Assembly (NCBI RefSeq): GCF_900113835.1
Contig: NZ_FOQV01000004.1
Coordinates: 1 to 64,000 of the forward strand
Origin: Allobosea sp. OK403
Lineage (GTDB): Bacteria; Pseudomonadota; Alphaproteobacteria; Rhizobiales; Beijerinckiaceae
Direction of reading: 5' to 3'
DNA: 64,000 bases
The translations under genes were made by a program, and so were the position numbers. Shown one piece after another: positions 43,239 to 51,743 of the stretch. The notes beneath the pieces are model-generated. The model was not told the origin of the DNA. It saw only the letters and a list, made by a program, of their open reading frames with translations, and did not search any database. Position 1 is the stretch's first letter. Each line of letters begins with the position of its first letter.

Positions 43239-44162
43239 TTGCGATTGCGCGTGATCGATCTCGACGGCAGCGTGGCGGCTCAGGAGCCGCTGCGCCGGCG
43301 CATCGATGCGGGAGCCGCCACCCGCATCGATGCCGCCGATCTTGCCTCCTCGCTGCGGATTCTCGCCACCCGCGCCGCGATGGACAAATTCACCGGGCGC
43401 CTGCGCGACAGCGCGGCGCCCGGCGACGATCCTTCCGTGACCTTTTACGGCTCCGGCGATTTCCACCACCTGACGGCAGGCCTGCTTGCCGATGTCAGGC
43501 GCGATGTCAGCGTGATCCATTTCGACAACCACCCCGACTGGGTGCGCTTTCCGCCGACCTTCAATTGCGGCGCCTGGGTCAACCGGGCGCTGGAGCTGCC
43601 CCATGTCAGGCGCGTGGTGACGCTGGGCCCTTGCAGCGGCGACCTCGTCCGTCCCGAATTGCAGTTCGCCAACCTGCCGGCCCTGTCGCAGGGGCGCATC
43701 GAGCTCTACCCTTGGCGCCACGCGCCGTCCCGCATCTGGGGCCGCTATCGCGACGGGCCGTCCCATCGCCAGGATCGCGGCCACCTGCATTGGCGCAATC
43801 TCGCCGATGAGCGCTGGGACGGCTTTCTCGACGAGATGATCGACGGGCTGCCGACGAAGGCCATCTGGATCACCATCGACAAGGATGTGCTCGGCCGCAG
43901 CGACGCCGTGACCAACTGGGATCAGGGCGACATGCCGCTCGCCCGGCTGCTCCTGGCTGTCGAGCGGCTGGCCGCGCAGTGCGAGGTGCTCGGGATCGAC
44001 GTCTGCGGCGACTATTCGGCAGCCGTCTTCTCCGACCCCTTGCGGGCGACATTGGCCTATTTCGACCATCCGCCACGCTTCCAGCCTTCAGTGGATGATC
44101 TCGCGGTCAATGCGCAGGTCAATGCCGCCCTGCTGGATTGTTTCGAGCGAGTGCTGTCATGA
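43239..44162 (+). CDS. Arginase/agmatinase-fold (ureohydrolase) protein, divergent
   Basis: A 307-residue protein starting at TTG, with GGAGG five bases upstream. It has the metal motifs of the arginase fold in order, but in unusual form: GSGDFHHLT near residue 70 (for GGDHS), HFDNHPDW near 95 (for DAHxD, with D-x-H-x-D kept), and ITIDKDVLG near 210 (for the DxD pair). All ligands needed for a two-metal centre are thus visible. Known members hydrolyse guanidino or formimino groups, or deacetylate; the substrate here is open. It overlaps the next gene by four bases (ATGA). Confidence 0.8.
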   Translation: MRLRVIDLDGSVAAQEPLRRRIDAGAATRIDAADLASSLRILATRAAMDKFTGRLRDSAAPGDDPSVTFYGSGDFHHLTAGLLADVRRDVSVIHFDNHPDWVRFPPTFNCGAWVNRALELPHVRRVVTLGPCSGDLVRPELQFANLPALSQGRIELYPWRHAPSRIWGRYRDGPSHRQDRGHLHWRNLADERWDGFLDEMIDGLPTKAIWITIDKDVLGRSDAVTNWDQGDMPLARLLLAVERLAAQCEVLGIDVCGDYSAAVFSDPLRATLAYFDHPPRFQPSVDDLAVNAQVNAALLDCFERVLS

Positions 44163-44518
44163 GCCTGTCCCTGATCCTCTGGTTCGCCTTCTCCGTGATC
44201 TGCGACGTCGCGGGGCAGCTTTGCCTCAAGCGCGGCGCCGACAACCTGCCCGAGGTCCAGGGTCGCGAACTCGCCATGGCGCTGCTCTGCTCGGCCTGGG
44301 TCGCGGGCGGCGTCCTGATCTACATCGTCGAGATCTTCGTCTGGCTGCGCATCCTCGCGGAAGTTCCGCTCTCCATCGCTTTCCCGATCGCCAGCCTGAA
44401 TTTCCTGGGCGTGACGCTCGCCAGCCATGTCTTCCTCAAGGAATCCGTCAGCCGTCTGCAATGGCTCGGCGCGATCCTGATCACCCTGGGCGTCGTCGTC
44501 GTCGCCCGCACAGCCTGA
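44159..44518 (+). CDS. Small ArnE/SMR-like transporter
   Basis: A 119-residue four-helix membrane protein: LILWFAFSVICDVAGQLCLKRGA, AMALLCSAWVAGGVLIYIVEIFVWL, PLSIAFPIASLNFLGVTLASHVFL, WLGAILITLGVVVVA. The DVAGQLCLKRGA motif matches ArnE-type half flippases (VAGQL.xK). It starts at the ATG overlapping the ureohydrolase stop. It may pair with the similar protein encoded at 46549 to form a heterodimer like ArnE/ArnF. Confidence 0.85.
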   Translation: MSLSLILWFAFSVICDVAGQLCLKRGADNLPEVQGRELAMALLCSAWVAGGVLIYIVEIFVWLRILAEVPLSIAFPIASLNFLGVTLASHVFLKESVSRLQWLGAILITLGVVVVARTA

Positions 44519-44528
44519 CGGAGCGACC

Positions 44529-45383
44529 GTGCCCCTCGCTGATCACAGCCTCCGCTTCACCGGCAACCGCACAGGTTTCCTGCTCATCCATGGCCTGGGC
44601 GGGACACCGGTGGAATTGCGCCTCGTCGCCCGGGCCCTGCACAGGACCGGCGGCCATACCGTGCATTGTCCGCAGCTCGCCGGCCATTGCGGCAGCGAGG
44701 CCGATCTGCTCGCGACGAACTGGCAGGACTGGGTCGCCAGCGTCGAGACCGCGCTCGACCGCATGAAGACACAATGCGACACGATCATCATCGGCGGCCT
44801 GTCGATGGGCGCGGTGATGGCGATGTACATCGCCGCCAAGCGCCCGCAGGATATCGATGGCCTGGCGCTCTATGCGCCGACGCTGTGGTATGATGGTTGG
44901 TCTATCCCCTGGTACAGCTTCCTGCTCAAGCTGCTGATCGACACGCCGATGGGCCGCCGCTTCCGCTTCGTCGAGCGCGAGCCCTACGGCATCAAGGATC
45001 CACGCATCCGCGCCATGATCGTGCATGCGATGGGGCGCGGCGACAGCGCCGTCGCCGGCCTGCTCGGAACGCCGTCGGGCGCGGTCAAGCAGATGTGGGG
45101 GCTGATCAAGGAAACCCGCCGCAGCATGGGCACGATCAAGCAGCCGGCTCTCATCGTGCATGCACGCGAAGATGACGTCGCAAGCCTGTCCAACGCTGTC
45201 CATATCCAGCGCCATCTCGGCGGAATCGTCGACACGGTGGTGCTCGACGACTGCTACCATCTCGTCACGATCGACCGACAGAACGACGTCGTCGTCGAGC
45301 GGAGCCTGGGCCTTGCACAGCGCCTCGCGGCTGCCTTCGCCGCCAGGGAAGGCGCCAGCGCCTGCGCCGTCGCCGCCGAATGA
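44529..45383 (+). CDS. Alpha/beta hydrolase (carboxylesterase/lipase-like)
   Basis: A 284-residue serine hydrolase starting at GTG: oxyanion region LIHGLGGTP, nucleophile in IIGGLSMGAVMAMYIA (Ser near 95), acid in VHAREDDVAS near 214, and His in DCYHLVTIDRQ near 244. The layout is close to Est30-type carboxylesterases and monoacylglycerol lipases. There is no signal peptide, so it acts in the cytoplasm or at the inner membrane face. It overlaps the GNAT gene by four bases; it may release or transfer an acyl group in the same pathway. Confidence 0.88.
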   Translation: MPLADHSLRFTGNRTGFLLIHGLGGTPVELRLVARALHRTGGHTVHCPQLAGHCGSEADLLATNWQDWVASVETALDRMKTQCDTIIIGGLSMGAVMAMYIAAKRPQDIDGLALYAPTLWYDGWSIPWYSFLLKLLIDTPMGRRFRFVEREPYGIKDPRIRAMIVHAMGRGDSAVAGLLGTPSGAVKQMWGLIKETRRSMGTIKQPALIVHAREDDVASLSNAVHIQRHLGGIVDTVVLDDCYHLVTIDRQNDVVVERSLGLAQRLAAAFAAREGASACAVAAE

Positions 45384-46552
45384 ATACGTTGCGCACGCAT
45401 ATCGCCAGCCGCGTCGCCGAGATTCGTGCGGACGCCTGGGACGCCTGTTTCCCAGGCGAGGCGGAAAACCATGCCTATTACACCGCCTGCGAAAACGCCG
45501 CGCTGGCGAGCGGCGCGGAACTCGTCACCTCCGCGGCCTCTGTCGAGCGCGATGGCGAGACGATCGCGGTCGCACCCTTCTTCCTGATCGACTACCGGCT
45601 GGACACGCCATTGCAGGGGCCTTTGCGCGCGCTCGGCGATTATCTGTTCCGGCATGCGCCGCGGCTTGTTGCACTGCGGGTCCTGTGCATCGGGTCGCCC
45701 TATGCGGAGCGTTGCCATATCGGTCTGTCGCCCGAGCTCGACGCGCAGGCGCGGCAACAGGCCCGGCTTGCCTTGCGGGAGGCGATCGACGCCCATGGCC
45801 GCGATGAGGGCGTCCACATCATCGCCTGGAAGGATCTCGCCCCGGACGATGCAGAAGCCTTCCAGGACATCCTGAAGGGTGATGGCTTCATTCGCCTCGG
45901 CAGCCTGCCGGTCGCGGTCCTCGATCTGCCCTTCGCCAGCGAGGCCGATTATCTCGCCACGCTCTCGGCCGCGACGCGCAAGGATATCCGCCGCAAGCTC
46001 GCCAAGGCCGGGAATGTCAGGATCGAGATGCGCCACTCGATCGCCGACATCGAAGCCGAGATCGTCGCGCTCTACGAATCCACCCGCGCCGAAAGCGGCC
46101 TCGACTATGGCGATCTCGAAAAGCTGCCGCCGGGCTACTTTTCCGGGATCACCGCAGCGCTGGGCGAACGGGCGCTGTTCGTCCTCTACTGGGTCGGAAC
46201 GACGCTTGCAGCCTTCAACCTGCTGCTGATCGAGCGCGAGCGCGTCATCGATAAGTTTCTCGGCATGCGCTACCCGCTGGCGCGCGAGCACAATCTCTAC
46301 GCGCTGAGCTGGATGACGAATGTCCGATACTGCCTCGCTCATGGCATCAGCCGGCTGCAGAGCGGGCAGACCGCCTATGCCTCGAAACTGCGCTTCGGCA
46401 GCCGGCTCGTGCCGTCGGTGATCTTCTTCCGGCACCGGCAAGGCGTGCTCAACTGGGTCCTGCGATCGATCAGCCCCTATATCGCCTTCGACAGGCTCGA
46501 TCCTGATCTGAAAGCCCATCGCCTCCAACAGCACGCGCAGGTGTCACCATGA
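45380..46552 (+). CDS. FemAB/BioF2-like GNAT acyltransferase
   Basis: A 390-residue protein with two GNAT-like lobes. Diagnostic segments are FASEADYLATLSAATRKDIRRKLAKAG near residue 190 and ALFVLYWVGTTLAAFNLLLIERERVIDKFLGMRYPLAREHNLYALSWMTNVRYCLAHGISRLQSGQTAYASKLRFG, both typical of the PF04339/BioF2-like family related to FemAB and N-acyl amino acid synthases. These transfer aminoacyl or acyl groups to amines. It sits between the hydrolase and the second small transporter and overlaps both genes by four bases. The donor and acceptor are unknown. Confidence 0.83.
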   Translation: MNTLRTHIASRVAEIRADAWDACFPGEAENHAYYTACENAALASGAELVTSAASVERDGETIAVAPFFLIDYRLDTPLQGPLRALGDYLFRHAPRLVALRVLCIGSPYAERCHIGLSPELDAQARQQARLALREAIDAHGRDEGVHIIAWKDLAPDDAEAFQDILKGDGFIRLGSLPVAVLDLPFASEADYLATLSAATRKDIRRKLAKAGNVRIEMRHSIADIEAEIVALYESTRAESGLDYGDLEKLPPGYFSGITAALGERALFVLYWVGTTLAAFNLLLIERERVIDKFLGMRYPLAREHNLYALSWMTNVRYCLAHGISRLQSGQTAYASKLRFGSRLVPSVIFFRHRQGVLNWVLRSISPYIAFDRLDPDLKAHRLQQHAQVSP

Positions 46553-46959
46553 GCGCGACCGAAATGCCATCGACCGGTGTGCCCTGGCGCGCAATCGTGA
46601 TCTGGACGCTGTTCATCGCGCTCGACACGGGCACGCAGCTCGCCTTCAAATGGGGGGCGGACGGGCTCGCCGATCTCGATTTCGGACTGGCGATGATCTC
46701 CCGGGCCCTGACCCTGCCAGGCGTCTGGCTGGCGGCGCTCGGCTATGGCGGCACCTTCGTCGTCTGGATGATCATCCTGCGGACCACGCCACTGAGCCGG
46801 GCCTTCCCGATGACCGGCCTGGCCTATGTCACCGTGCCGCTGCTCGCCTGGGCGGTGCTCGGCGAGCGCATCAACCTGGTGCAGGCTGGCGGAATCGCCA
46901 CGATCATCGCGGGCGTTCTTCTACTGGGATCGGGAGAAACGGATGAGGACCATGCGTAG
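46549..46959 (+). CDS. Small EamA/ArnF-like transporter
   Basis: A 136-residue membrane protein with four helices: AIVIWTLFIALDTGTQLAFKWGA, VWLAALGYGGTFVVWMIIL, AFPMTGLAYVTVPLLAWAVLG, AGGIATIIAGVLLLG. It shares the TQLAFKWG and PLSRAFPMTGLAYV motifs with the other two small transporters of this window. Within this operon it is likely to dimerise with the protein from 44159. It overlaps the DUF2147 gene by 17 bases. Confidence 0.83.
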   Translation: MSATEMPSTGVPWRAIVIWTLFIALDTGTQLAFKWGADGLADLDFGLAMISRALTLPGVWLAALGYGGTFVVWMIILRTTPLSRAFPMTGLAYVTVPLLAWAVLGERINLVQAGGIATIIAGVLLLGSGETDEDHA

Positions 46960-47377
46960 AGCTCACTCCCTCGCCTGGAGCGTCGTCGCCACCTTGCTCT
47001 TCGCGCCAATAGCCATGGCGGACTCGCTGACCGACATCCTCGGCCGCTGGCGCGATTCCGACGGCGAGTCCGAGATCGAGATCGCCCGCTGCGGCGCGGC
47101 CCTGTGCGGCACGATCGTCTGGCTCAAGCAACCGCGCGTCGATGCCGCCAACCCCGACCCCGCAAACCGGGAGCGCTCGCTTCTCGGCCTGCGCGTGCTC
47201 AGCGGCTTCAAGCCCGATCCCGCTGCTGCCACATTCAGCGGAGACGGCTATAACCCCGAGGACGGTCGCAGCTACAAGACCACGCTGGAGCTGAAATCGA
47301 AGACGACGCTTTCGATCAAGGGGTGCGTGATGGGCGGGCTCATTTGCGACGACGACATCTGGACGAGGCGTCCATGA
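46943..47377 (+). CDS. DUF2147 family secreted protein
   Basis: A 144-residue protein with a signal peptide (RRAHSLAWSVVATLLFAPIAMA) and the DUF2147 domain: ILGRWRDSDGESEIEIARCGAALCGTIVWLKQP, FKPDPAAATFSGDGYNPEDGRSYKTTLEL and LSIKGCVMGGLICDDDIWTR. Family proteins are small periplasmic beta-barrels of unknown function. Start at 46943 with GGGAGA seven bases upstream, inside the end of the transporter gene. It is the last gene of the operon. It could bind the exported product; that is speculation. Confidence 0.88.
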   Translation: MRTMRRAHSLAWSVVATLLFAPIAMADSLTDILGRWRDSDGESEIEIARCGAALCGTIVWLKQPRVDAANPDPANRERSLLGLRVLSGFKPDPAAATFSGDGYNPEDGRSYKTTLELKSKTTLSIKGCVMGGLICDDDIWTRRP

Positions 47378-47419
47378 GGCGGCGCGCCTTGCCGCTTTTC
47401 CAGCACGCAGCCAGCGCAG

Positions 47420-47525
47420 CTAGAGCGTTTTCGAGCGAAGTGGGTACCGGTTCGCGTGAAGAAAACGCGTTAAAACAAATAGCTAGAGCAGTTGGACGAT
47501 CCGATCGGATCGGAAACTGCTCTAG
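47420..47525. repeat. CTAG-bounded mosaic repeat after the operon
   Basis: CTAG at 47420, 47483 and 47522. It contains GAGCGTTTTCGAGCGAAGTGG with GAAGAAAACGCGTT, then AGAGCAGTTGGACGATCC with GGATCGGAAACTGCTCT. It lies between the DUF2147 gene and the kinase gene. Confidence 0.85.
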
Positions 47526-47542
47526 CGCGGGATGATCGTCTC

Positions 47543-49327
47543 ATGATGCGGGGCCGCATGACGACATTGAGACTGCGGCTCGTGATCGGCTTTCTGCTGG
47601 TCAGCGTGCCGGCGATGCTGGCTTCGGCCTATGTCGCCGCACGGCTGATCTCGAACGCGTTCGAGAGCAATGTCGAGCAATGGCTGGGTGAAACCTCCCG
47701 CTACTTCAAGCTGGAGGTGCGCGAAGCGACGCTCGAGGCGCAGCGCGTCGCGAGCGTGGTCGCACAGCGCATCGAAAGCACGACGGAAGACGAGCTGCAG
47801 CATCCTGCGATCATCGAAAAGGATCTCGCCGTCCTGAGTTCGGTTGGCTACGATCTGATCGCGATCTACAGCGACGAACACGAAATGCTCTATAGCTCGC
47901 GCACCATCTCCGCGGACGCGCTGCCAACGCAGACGGTACAGGGCATCTTCAAGATCGAGACCGAGGGCCGCCACTATATCATGGCCGGCGCCGTCCAGAC
48001 GGTGAAGCTGCTCGGCAAGCCCGCAAACGTCCTCGTCGGCACCTGGCTCGACGACCAGTATCTCGGCGGCATCAAGGTCGTGACATCGCTCGATGTCAGG
48101 CTCTTCGCCGACACCGGCAATGGCTTCGAACCGATCCTGCTGACCCATTCAGCCGCCGCGGCCAAACCGATTCCCCAGGCGATCCACGACAAGCTCGAAG
48201 CCGGCGCCAAGACGATCTTCGACAACCAGGCCGATGAAGGGGCCTATCGGGCGGTCTATACCGGCTTTCGCGGTATCGACGGCAAGCTCGTCGCGGTCGC
48301 CTTCATCGGGCTGACGAGCCGGGCCGGGTTCTTCGAGCAGATCGGCCGCTGGCGGCTTTTCGTCGGCATCTTCCTGTTCGGCTCCGCGCTCGCCATCATC
48401 GTCGGCGTCGCGATGTCGGGCATCCTGGTCAAGCCACTGCGAGCCTTGACGCGCGGCGTCAGGGCGATCACGGCAGGCGACTACAAGCAGCGTGTGCCAG
48501 CCCAGGGTGGCCGCGAAATCGCGGAGTTGGCGACCGGCTTCAACATCATGGCCGAACAGCTCGGCAAGGTTCAGGCCCTGGAGGCCGAACTGCGCCAGCG
48601 CGACCGCTTCTCGGCGCTGGGACAAGCAGCGATGGTGATCGCGCATGAGGTGCGCAACCCGCTCGGCATCATCAAGACCTCGACCGAGGTGGTGCGCAAC
48701 CGCGCCAAGCTCGGCCCCTCCGAGGATCGCATGCTCGGCTACATCATCGACGAGGTCCGCCGCATCGAGACGCTGGTGCGCGATTTCCTCGACTTCGCCC
48801 AGCCCAAGGAACCGAGCAAATCGGTGTTCCTGCTGCGCTCCGTGATCGACCGGGTCGCATCCTTCGCCGCGCCGGAGCTGGCCAAGCGCCATATCGCCCT
48901 CGACATCCGGGACGAGAGCAATGGCGTGCTGATTTCGGGCGACCCCGACCAACTCCACCAAGCCTGCCTCAATCTTATGCTCAACGCCATGGATGCGATG
49001 TCCTCGGGCGGCACGATCACCGCAAGCCTCGCCGTCGACGACACCCAGGCCTCGCTGACGATTTCCGATAGCGGACCAGGCATTCCCCCCGCCATCATCG
49101 GCCAGATCTTCAACCCGTTCTTCACCACCAAGGCCAAGGGCACGGGCCTGGGCCTCGCCAAGGTGCAGTCCGTCGCCGCCGCCCATGGCGGCACCGCGCA
49201 TTGTACGAGCAAGGAAGGGCAAGGAGCCTCCTTCACCATCGCCTTGCCCGTCGCCCCGCCCAATGCCCTGCCCGGCAGCCCGCCCAAGACCGATGCGGGG
49301 AAGGCCGATGCGAGGGTGCCCTCATGA
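47543..49327 (+). CDS. Membrane sensor histidine kinase
   Basis: A 594-residue kinase: TM1 (LVIGFLLVSVPAMLASAYVA), a periplasmic sensor of about 240 residues with DLIAIYSDEHEMLYSS and GTWLDDQYLGGIKVVTS, TM2 (LFVGIFLFGSALAIIVGVAM), HAMP, HisKA with MVIAHEVRNPLGIIKTS (His near 367), and HATPase with NLMLNAMDAM, DSGPGIP, NPFFTTKAKGTGLGLA. This is the NtrB/PilS/ZraS-type core usual for kinases paired with sigma-54 activators. It overlaps the regulator gene by four bases. Start at 47543; 47558 is possible. Confidence 0.92.
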   Translation: MMRGRMTTLRLRLVIGFLLVSVPAMLASAYVAARLISNAFESNVEQWLGETSRYFKLEVREATLEAQRVASVVAQRIESTTEDELQHPAIIEKDLAVLSSVGYDLIAIYSDEHEMLYSSRTISADALPTQTVQGIFKIETEGRHYIMAGAVQTVKLLGKPANVLVGTWLDDQYLGGIKVVTSLDVRLFADTGNGFEPILLTHSAAAAKPIPQAIHDKLEAGAKTIFDNQADEGAYRAVYTGFRGIDGKLVAVAFIGLTSRAGFFEQIGRWRLFVGIFLFGSALAIIVGVAMSGILVKPLRALTRGVRAITAGDYKQRVPAQGGREIAELATGFNIMAEQLGKVQALEAELRQRDRFSALGQAAMVIAHEVRNPLGIIKTSTEVVRNRAKLGPSEDRMLGYIIDEVRRIETLVRDFLDFAQPKEPSKSVFLLRSVIDRVASFAAPELAKRHIALDIRDESNGVLISGDPDQLHQACLNLMLNAMDAMSSGGTITASLAVDDTQASLTISDSGPGIPPAIIGQIFNPFFTTKAKGTGLGLAKVQSVAAAHGGTAHCTSKEGQGASFTIALPVAPPNALPGSPPKTDAGKADARVPS

Positions 49328-50703
49328 CGCATACGATCCTGGTCGTCGATGACGAGACCCGCCTCGCCGACGTGTTGACCGCCGCGCTGGAGGATTTCGG
49401 CTATCGCGCCATCGCCGCCGAAAGCGCCACGGACGCGCTCGCGATCCTGGACCGGGAGCGGATCGACCTCGTTCTCACCGATCTGCGCCTGCCGGGCATG
49501 GATGGCCGGACCCTGATGCGCGAGGTACGCCGGCGCTGGCCCGACATCCCGGTGGTGATGATCACGGCTTTCGCCGCCGTCCGCGACGCTGTCGAGCTCG
49601 TCAAGGAAGGCGCTTTCGACTACATCGCAAAGCCCTTCGAGATCGACGACGTCGCGGCGACGATCGGCCGGGCGCTGCGTCTCAGCGAGGTCGTGCGCGA
49701 CAATGAGCGCCTGCGCACCGAGCTCGAGGGCCGCTACAGTTTCGAGAACCTGATCGGAAATAGCCCGCCCTTTCGCAGGGTGATCGAGCAGGTCACCGAA
49801 GTGTGCGAGACGCGCGCGACGGTGATGCTCAATGGCGAGAGCGGGACCGGCAAGGAAGTCGTGGCGCGCGCCATCCACTTCAATAGCCCCAGGCGCAAGC
49901 GCCCTTTCATCGCGGTCAATTGCGCGGCGATCCCCGAGGCTTTGCTGGAAAGCGAGCTGTTCGGCCACGTCAAGGGCGCCTTCACCGGCGCGCTCGCCAA
50001 CCGGGTCGGGCGTTTTGCCGCCGCCGATGGCGGCACGCTGTTTCTCGACGAGATCGGCGATATGCCGATCGCGATCCAGGCCAAGCTGCTGCGCGTCATC
50101 CAGGAGCGCAGCTTCGAGCCCGTCGGCGGCAATCAGAGCCAGACCGTCGATGTCCGCATCATTACTGCGACCCATAAGGATCTGCGGCAGGCGGTGGCGA
50201 CGAACCAGTTCCGCGAGGATCTCTATTACCGCCTCAATGTCTTCCCGATCCAGCTGCCGGCCCTGCGCGAGCGGCGCGAGGACATCGCGATCCTGGCCGC
50301 GCATTTCCTGCGCCAGCTGGCCGAGAGCGTCGGCAAGCGTGTCATCGGCTTCACGCCCGGCGCGCTCTCGGCAATGAGCGCCTATTCCTGGCCCGGCAAC
50401 ATCCGCGAGCTGCAGAACTGTGTCGAGCGGGCCGTCATCGTCGCCAAATCGCCGACGATCGATGCGCCCGATCTGCCGCGCGACCTGTTCGACGTGCCGA
50501 CACGCCAGCGCGAGCTCGACGATCTGCCCCATGATCTCGACGCCGAGCTCGAGCACATCGAACGGCGCTTCATCATCGAGGCCTTGCGCCGCACCGACGG
50601 CAAGCAGGTCCTGGCGGCGCAACTGCTGGGGATCGCCGAACGCAGCCTCTGGCATCGCATCAAGAAGCTCGACATCAAGGTCAATCGCCGCGTCGCCGAA
50701 TGA
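49324..50703 (+). CDS. NtrC-family sigma-54-dependent response regulator
   Basis: A 459-residue activator: receiver domain (DDE, phospho-acceptor in LVLTDLRLPGMDG near 53, Lys in YIAKPFE), AAA+ domain with Walker A GESGTGKEVVAR near 173, GAFTGA loop in HVKGAFTGALANRVGRF near 218, and Walker B GGTLFLDEIGD, then a Fis-type HTH (DGKQVLAAQLLGIAERSLWHRIKKLDI). The intact GAFTGA loop shows it contacts sigma-54. The sigma-54 promoter at 41037 is the obvious target. Confidence 0.95.
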   Translation: MTHTILVVDDETRLADVLTAALEDFGYRAIAAESATDALAILDRERIDLVLTDLRLPGMDGRTLMREVRRRWPDIPVVMITAFAAVRDAVELVKEGAFDYIAKPFEIDDVAATIGRALRLSEVVRDNERLRTELEGRYSFENLIGNSPPFRRVIEQVTEVCETRATVMLNGESGTGKEVVARAIHFNSPRRKRPFIAVNCAAIPEALLESELFGHVKGAFTGALANRVGRFAAADGGTLFLDEIGDMPIAIQAKLLRVIQERSFEPVGGNQSQTVDVRIITATHKDLRQAVATNQFREDLYYRLNVFPIQLPALRERREDIAILAAHFLRQLAESVGKRVIGFTPGALSAMSAYSWPGNIRELQNCVERAVIVAKSPTIDAPDLPRDLFDVPTRQRELDDLPHDLDAELEHIERRFIIEALRRTDGKQVLAAQLLGIAERSLWHRIKKLDIKVNRRVAE

Positions 50704-50782
50704 GCCCCCATGCGAGGGAGGGCATTGGCCTGAGGGCGCCGATGTGTCATGTGCTTCGCGAAGTGTTACGGGAGTTTTCCGC

Positions 50783-51607
50783 TTGGCTCGTTCAACATTG
50801 CCGATGGCCCTACTGGCTGGCCTCTGCGCCGCGATCAGCAGCGCGCAGGCGGCGGATCCCGCAACCCCGGTCCTCAATCCCGAACCCGCTTCCGGCTGGA
50901 TCATCTCGCTCGGCGGCACCGGCCAGATCGGCCCGAAATATGACGGGGCGAGCAAGGCGGGCTTTTCCGGCATGCCCTCGATCAGCTGGCGCCGCGCCGG
51001 CGAGGCCGCCAGTTTCAGCAGCCCCGATGACGGGCTCGACTACGCGCTTTTCGAGACCAAGACCTTCAGCTTCGGCCCTGTCGCCAGCTTCCGCGCCGGC
51101 CGCTACAGCGGCGCGGACGTCAAGCTCACCGGCCTGAGGGACGTGCCCTGGACGATCGAGGCCGGCGCTTTCGCCGAGTTCTGGCCGATCCAGGACCGCC
51201 TGCGCACCCGCATCGAGATCCGCCAGGGCTTCCACGGCCATCACGGCATCGTCGCCGATCTCTCGGCCGATTGGGTCGAGAAGTTCGGCGCCTTCACGCT
51301 TTCGGGCGGACCGCGGCTTTCGCTGGGCGACAAGGCCTTCATGCGCAAGAATTTCGGCGTCAGCGCAGGAGAAGCGGCGGCGAATGGCTGGCTGACGGCG
51401 TACCGCCCCAATGGCGGCCTCAAATCAGCCGGCGTCGGCGCCGCGCTCGACTATGACTGGTCCCCGGTCTGGAGCACGAGAACCTTCGTCAAATATGAGC
51501 GGCTTCTCGATTCCGCCGACACCTCTCCGATCGTGCGCGTGCTGGGCCAGCGCGACCAGGTGACGTTCGGCGTGGGGGCGACCTACTCGTTCAAGGTCGG
51601 CGGCTGA
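50783..51607 (+). CDS. MipA/OmpV family outer membrane protein
   Basis: A 274-residue barrel protein with signal peptide (MARSTLPMALLAGLCAAISSAQA when started at the TTG at 50783, GGGAG nine bases before). Family features are WIISLGGTGQIGPKYDGASKAGFSGMPSISWRR, IEAGAFAEFWP, and TFVKYERLLDSADTSPIVRVLGQRDQVTFGVGATYSF. The ATG at 50804 would remove the basic N region of the signal. MipA-like proteins are outer-membrane or murein-linked proteins; several are controlled by two-component systems. It lies 79 bp after the sigma-54 activator. Confidence 0.9.
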   Translation: MARSTLPMALLAGLCAAISSAQAADPATPVLNPEPASGWIISLGGTGQIGPKYDGASKAGFSGMPSISWRRAGEAASFSSPDDGLDYALFETKTFSFGPVASFRAGRYSGADVKLTGLRDVPWTIEAGAFAEFWPIQDRLRTRIEIRQGFHGHHGIVADLSADWVEKFGAFTLSGGPRLSLGDKAFMRKNFGVSAGEAAANGWLTAYRPNGGLKSAGVGAALDYDWSPVWSTRTFVKYERLLDSADTSPIVRVLGQRDQVTFGVGATYSFKVGG

Positions 51608-51608
51608 T

Positions 51609-51720
51609 AGAGCATTGCGCGAAAAACTGGGTACTGGTTTTTCGCTGGAGTAATGCTCTAAACTCGTAGAATCGATAACGTTTCTCACCTTCGGGCAGAA
51701 CGTCCGAAGGCGACGTGACC
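51609..51720. repeat. Palindromic repeat (AGCATTGCGCG type)
   Basis: AGAGCATTGCGCGAAAAACTGG, GGTTTTTCGCTGGAGTAATGCTCT, then ATCGATAACGTTTCTCACC with the TTCGGGCAGAACGTCCGAAGG hairpin. It begins right at the MipA stop codon. Confidence 0.8.
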
Positions 51721-51743
51721 GATGCAAAGCCCGATGCAGCGGC

